NCBI RefSeq assembly: GCF_015351475.1
Contig: NZ_JADKPR010000007.1
Span: forward strand, 153,755-217,754
Length of the DNA stretch: 64,000 nt
From: Flavobacterium sp. HJJ
GTDB lineage: Bacteria; Bacteroidota; Bacteroidia; Flavobacteriales; Flavobacteriaceae
Direction: 5' to 3'
The notes below the pieces were generated by a model. It worked only from the letters and a program-made list of their open reading frames with translations. It ran no database searches and was not told the DNA's origin. Positions 61,636 to 64,000 of the stretch are shown piece after piece. Both the position numbers and the translations under genes were made by a program. The stretch's first letter is position 1. The number at the start of each line of letters is the position of its first letter.

Positions 61636-62052
61636 ATGGATAAAAACACCCCAAATAATATGAGTACTTCATCTATTAAAAAAAAGATAAAAAACATTAG
61701 AGAGCTGAAAAATTACACTCAGGAATATATGGCTGAACAGTTAGGTATCACTCAAGCAGGTTACAGCAAAATTGAAAAAGGCAAAACAGATTTAGGATAC
61801 AGTAAACTCGAAGAAATTGCCAATGTGTTTGGGCTTACTGTAGAAGCAATAATTAGTTTTGATACTCAAAAATATTTTAATAGTTTTAATAATGTGAACG
61901 GGAATTACAATGGCAATATTCTTATAAACTCAGAAAATCAAACAACATTAAAAAAACTTTATGAAGATAAAATTATCCTTTTAGAAAAGCTTCTAAAAAG
62001 AACCAATTCAGAACTAGAACGCTATGTGGATCAGTATGGTGAATTAAAATAA
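61636..62052 (+). CDS. XRE family HTH regulator with C-terminal coiled coil
   Basis: From the ATG at 61636 the protein has 138 residues. An XRE/HTH_3 domain (about residues 14-75) has YTQEYMAEQLGITQAGYSKI and then EEIANVFGLTVEAI. An Asn-rich linker (about 80-105) and a C-terminal helix with heptad leucines (about 110-135), likely for dimer formation, follow. The ATG at 61660 is an alternative. It has no neighbour toxin-like gene that I recognise. It may control itself and the small membrane genes before it. Confidence 0.8.
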   Translation: MDKNTPNNMSTSSIKKKIKNIRELKNYTQEYMAEQLGITQAGYSKIEKGKTDLGYSKLEEIANVFGLTVEAIISFDTQKYFNSFNNVNGNYNGNILINSENQTTLKKLYEDKIILLEKLLKRTNSELERYVDQYGELK

Positions 62053-62120
62053 TTACCATCTCAGAAAGTTTCTGATAATAAGTGTAAAAATTTAATTAAA
62101 AAAGACCCGATAGCGATATA

Positions 62121-62243
62121 GACAACGATAGCACAGAATTGCATTCTGAGCCCACAAAGTACAGCAAACAAAGCATATAAAAATGTTTTAATTACCAATT
62201 AGAGTGGGCTAAGTTTGTAAAACTGCGCTAACGAGCACGCAGA
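62121..62243. repeat. Dispersed hairpin repeat, copy 2
   Basis: It is similar along its length to 59716-59840. Here the inner arms GCCCAC and GTGGGC are perfect, and the outer arms CGATAGCACAG and CTGCGCTAACG pair at most positions. Confidence 0.6.
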
Positions 62244-62574
62244 ACTAACGGCTTATTAATTTCCCGAAGATTGTTATTTGTTCAGTGCGCAATTATTCAG
62301 GTGTAGAAAATGATTTAGATGTGGTATGCTGCATTTATTTTGATGTTTTTAGAAATTCAAAAGACAATTATTCTTGCTCTGCTTTACAGGGACAGAAAAC
62401 AATTCACTATGCAGATTAATTGAAACAGCAATTCTTCCATTGACTGGTTTTAATTCGGATAGTGATGTAACCGCAAAAAAATCAATCAGCATACAGTACA
62501 AAAATAATTGATAAAATATTTGAATTTCTTAAGTATTGGATTGTTTTCCATAAATCGAACCATACTCAAACAAT

Positions 62575-62582
62575 TAACTTTG
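62575..62582 (+). promoter_or_regulatory. Candidate -7 promoter box for alcohol dehydrogenase
   Basis: TAACTTTG fully matches TAnnTTTG and lies 34 bases before the ATG at 62617. Confidence 0.55.
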
Positions 62583-62616
62583 TATAATGGAATAACGCAC
62601 TTATAATTAAAAAAAT

Positions 62617-63672
62617 ATGGAAACTATAAATGTAAAAGCTTACGGAACCGCATCGGCTGATGCGGCTCTGGCACAAATGGATATCCAGCGCAGAACCGTT
62701 ACGGCAAAGGATATTGAAATTGATATTCTGTATTGTGGTGTCTGCCACTCTGATCTGCACACCGCCAGAAACGACTGGGGATTTACAACTTACCCAACTG
62801 TTGTTGGTCACGAAATTGTAGGGAAAGTGACCAAAGTAGGAAGCGAAGTAACGAAACTAAAAGTGGGTGATTTTGCAGCTGTGGGCTGTATGGTAGATTC
62901 GTGCCAGACTTGTGACAGCTGCAGACAGGATTTGGAGCAATATTGTTCGAATGGATTTACAGGAACTTATAATGGTAAAGACAAACATTTGGGAGGAATG
63001 ACCCTTGGCGGTTATTCGGAGAAAATTGTGGTAGAGGAACATTTTGTCCTGAAAGTGCCAGCAAATCTTGATTTGGCCGCCACAGCGCCTTTATTATGTG
63101 CAGGAATTACAACCTGGTCACCGCTCCGTCACTGGAAAGCAGGGAAAGGAAGTAAAGTAGCCGTTGTAGGATTGGGCGGACTTGGTCACATGGCAATAAA
63201 GCTGGCCAAAGGTCTTGGTGCCGAAGTAACGCTGTTTTCGAGAACTCCGGGAAAAGAAAAAGATGCTTTGGAACTGGGTGCCGATTCAGTAATTATTTCT
63301 ACTGAAGCGGATCAAATGAGAGCTGTAAACGGAAAATTTGATTTAATCATCGATACCGTTCCTTATATCCATGATATCAATCCTTATGTGGGAACTTTGA
63401 ACACAAATGGAACACTCGTAATTGTAGGCTATCTTGGAGGAATAGAACCGTTTCTAAACACAGTTCCGATGATAATGGGACGGAAATCGGTAGCAGGATC
63501 TTTAATTGGCGGTATTGCCGAAACTCAAGAGATGCTCGATTTTTGCGGTGAACACAACATTGTTTCCGAAATTGAATTAATCAAAATACAGGACATCAAC
63601 GAGGCTTATGAAAGAATGCTGAAAAGCGATGTCCGTTATCGTTTTGTGATAGATATGGCATCACTTAAATAA
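62617..63672 (+). CDS. Zinc-dependent NADP alcohol dehydrogenase (YahK/CAD-like)
   Basis: The 351-residue protein is a full-length medium-chain dehydrogenase. The catalytic zinc ligands are Cys and His in CGVCHSD (near residue 42) and GHEIVG (near 66), with a later Cys in LLCAGITTWSPL. The structural zinc site has four cysteines in CQTCDSCRQDLEQYC (near 107). The Rossmann motif is VAVVGLGGLGHMAIKLAKGLGA (near 182; GLGGLG). A Ser/Arg pair after the second strand (FSRTPGKEKD) favours NADP(H). Such enzymes reduce a broad range of aldehydes. It stands alone behind its own promoter box. Confidence 0.92.
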   Translation: METINVKAYGTASADAALAQMDIQRRTVTAKDIEIDILYCGVCHSDLHTARNDWGFTTYPTVVGHEIVGKVTKVGSEVTKLKVGDFAAVGCMVDSCQTCDSCRQDLEQYCSNGFTGTYNGKDKHLGGMTLGGYSEKIVVEEHFVLKVPANLDLAATAPLLCAGITTWSPLRHWKAGKGSKVAVVGLGGLGHMAIKLAKGLGAEVTLFSRTPGKEKDALELGADSVIISTEADQMRAVNGKFDLIIDTVPYIHDINPYVGTLNTNGTLVIVGYLGGIEPFLNTVPMIMGRKSVAGSLIGGIAETQEMLDFCGEHNIVSEIELIKIQDINEAYERMLKSDVRYRFVIDMASLK

Positions 63673-63732
63673 GCTGCTGTCATTCTAACTTTTAAGACTT
63701 CAGTAACTTTACCGCTAGTTCCTCAGTGGCTC

Positions 63733-63775
63733 AAAAAAAAAACCGTTATCACTTAAATATAAGCGGTAACGGTTT
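63733..63775 (-). terminator. Terminator hairpin after alcohol dehydrogenase gene
   Basis: An 11-bp stem (63740-63750 with 63765-63775, one G-T wobble) is preceded by an A-run at 63733-63741, so on the minus strand it is followed by T-run. It best ends leftward transcription from beyond the window and may also stop the dehydrogenase transcript. Confidence 0.65.
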
Positions 63776-63912
63776 GCTGAAAAAAAATTAACCCTGTCTC
63801 AGATCTGCACAACGATAGCGAACTGACGAAGTAATACTAAGTTATCGGAGTTTTGCTGACAAAAATTATGACCCAGACCTTGTGAATTTTCTTTTTTCTA
63901 AAACTAAACCAC

Positions 63913-63959
63913 TATGGACTGAAAGTCCGTAGATTTGGTTAGGCAGACTGAAAGTCTGC
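63913..63959. repeat. Tandem GACTGAAAGTC mini-hairpins
   Basis: An 8-bp stem (63913-63920 with 63924-63931) and a 7-bp stem (63943-63949 with 63953-63959) share the same GAA triloop and are followed by similar AGATT spacers. They form a duplicated REP-like unit of about 30 bases. Confidence 0.55.
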
Positions 63960-64000
63960 AAGATTGGATTGCGAAAATTGATTAAATTTTGCCACAGATT

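Larger units (their letters stand above)
62053..62616. other. Gap with dispersed repeat, no clear gene
   Basis: It holds copy 2 of the dispersed hairpin repeat (62121-62243) and the promoter box of the alcohol dehydrogenase. A 53-codon frame without ATG (62353-62511) may be a gene scrap, but I cannot assign it. Confidence 0.5.
63673..64000. other. Window end without a gene
   Basis: These 328 bases hold a terminator hairpin, a short repeat related to the dispersed hairpins (CAGATCT..AC.ACGAT near 63803), and two tandem small hairpins. No coding frame is supported. Confidence 0.55.

Noticed and set aside
62353..62511. A 53-codon plus-strand frame ending in LTGFNSDSDVTAKKSISI and a short tail
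   Set aside because: It has no start codon, opens right after a stop and cannot be tied to a family. It may be a gene scrap, but evidence is too thin.
1..64000. CRISPR array, tRNA/rRNA genes, insertion sequence or integrase
   Set aside because: No regular spaced repeats, no tRNA-like cloverleaf recognised, no transposase or IntI-like protein in any convincing frame. The hairpin array therefore has no visible recombinase within the window.

Overview
The window looks like chromosomal DNA of a Flavobacterium-like member of the Bacteroidetes. The evidence is a low-GC genome with A-rich leaders instead of Shine-Dalgarno sites, several -7 promoter boxes of the TAnnTTTG type, SusC/SusD proteins, a hybrid two-component regulator, a T9SS type A C-terminal sorting domain, and Bacteroidetes-only domains (DUF6377, DUF6660-like). 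I saw no rRNA, tRNA, CRISPR array, insertion sequence or plasmid gene.

Layout. 1-4 kb: the end of a nitroreductase, a YceI protein, and a leftward group of AraC regulator, cupin and alpha/beta hydrolase. 4-10 kb: a leftward heavy-metal efflux operon with a Cys-rich small protein, a CusA-type pump fused to its own TolC-like outer-membrane partner, and a lipoprotein adaptor. 10-13 kb: a Crp-type regulator coupled to an NAD-dependent reductase/epimerase, then two unknown exported or membrane proteins. 13-18 kb: ThuA protein, GH92 mannosidase, acyltransferase and DUF1349 protein.

18.8-45.5 kb is one large polysaccharide utilisation locus read leftward. In order of transcription it holds a hybrid two-component sensor, a SusE/F-like glycan-binding lipoprotein, SusC, SusD, a lipoprotein GH30, a 945-residue multidomain T9SS-secreted glycosidase-like protein, a second GH30, a collapsed GH27 remnant, a double-domain GH43, a GH2 beta-galactosidase, a DUF6377 membrane regulator and a GH3. 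The two GH30 enzymes resemble endo-beta-1,6-galactanases. Together with GH2, GH43 and the GH27 remnant this points to galactose-rich plant glycans such as type II arabinogalactan (inference). The sensor would detect a breakdown product, SusCD would import oligosaccharides, surface enzymes would cut the polymer, and periplasmic GH2, GH43 and GH3 would finish it.

45.8-56 kb: a 2'-5' RNA ligase-like protein whose real start seems to be a non-ATG codon, a thioredoxin-like protein, and a LytS/LytTR-type pair facing a TolC-RND-adaptor efflux operon across a perfect 13-bp palindrome.

55.9-59.7 kb is the most unusual part: four unrelated, AT-rich genes (a DUF3800-like gene with a frameshifted end, two lipoproteins and a small unknown protein). 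They are separated by long imperfect hairpins whose outer core arms match across each of the first two genes. This resembles a gene-cassette array of attC type without an integrase in view (CALIN-like). Beyond it (59.7-64 kb) are a Crp-type regulator, an XRE regulator with small membrane proteins, a zinc alcohol dehydrogenase, and dispersed hairpin repeats.
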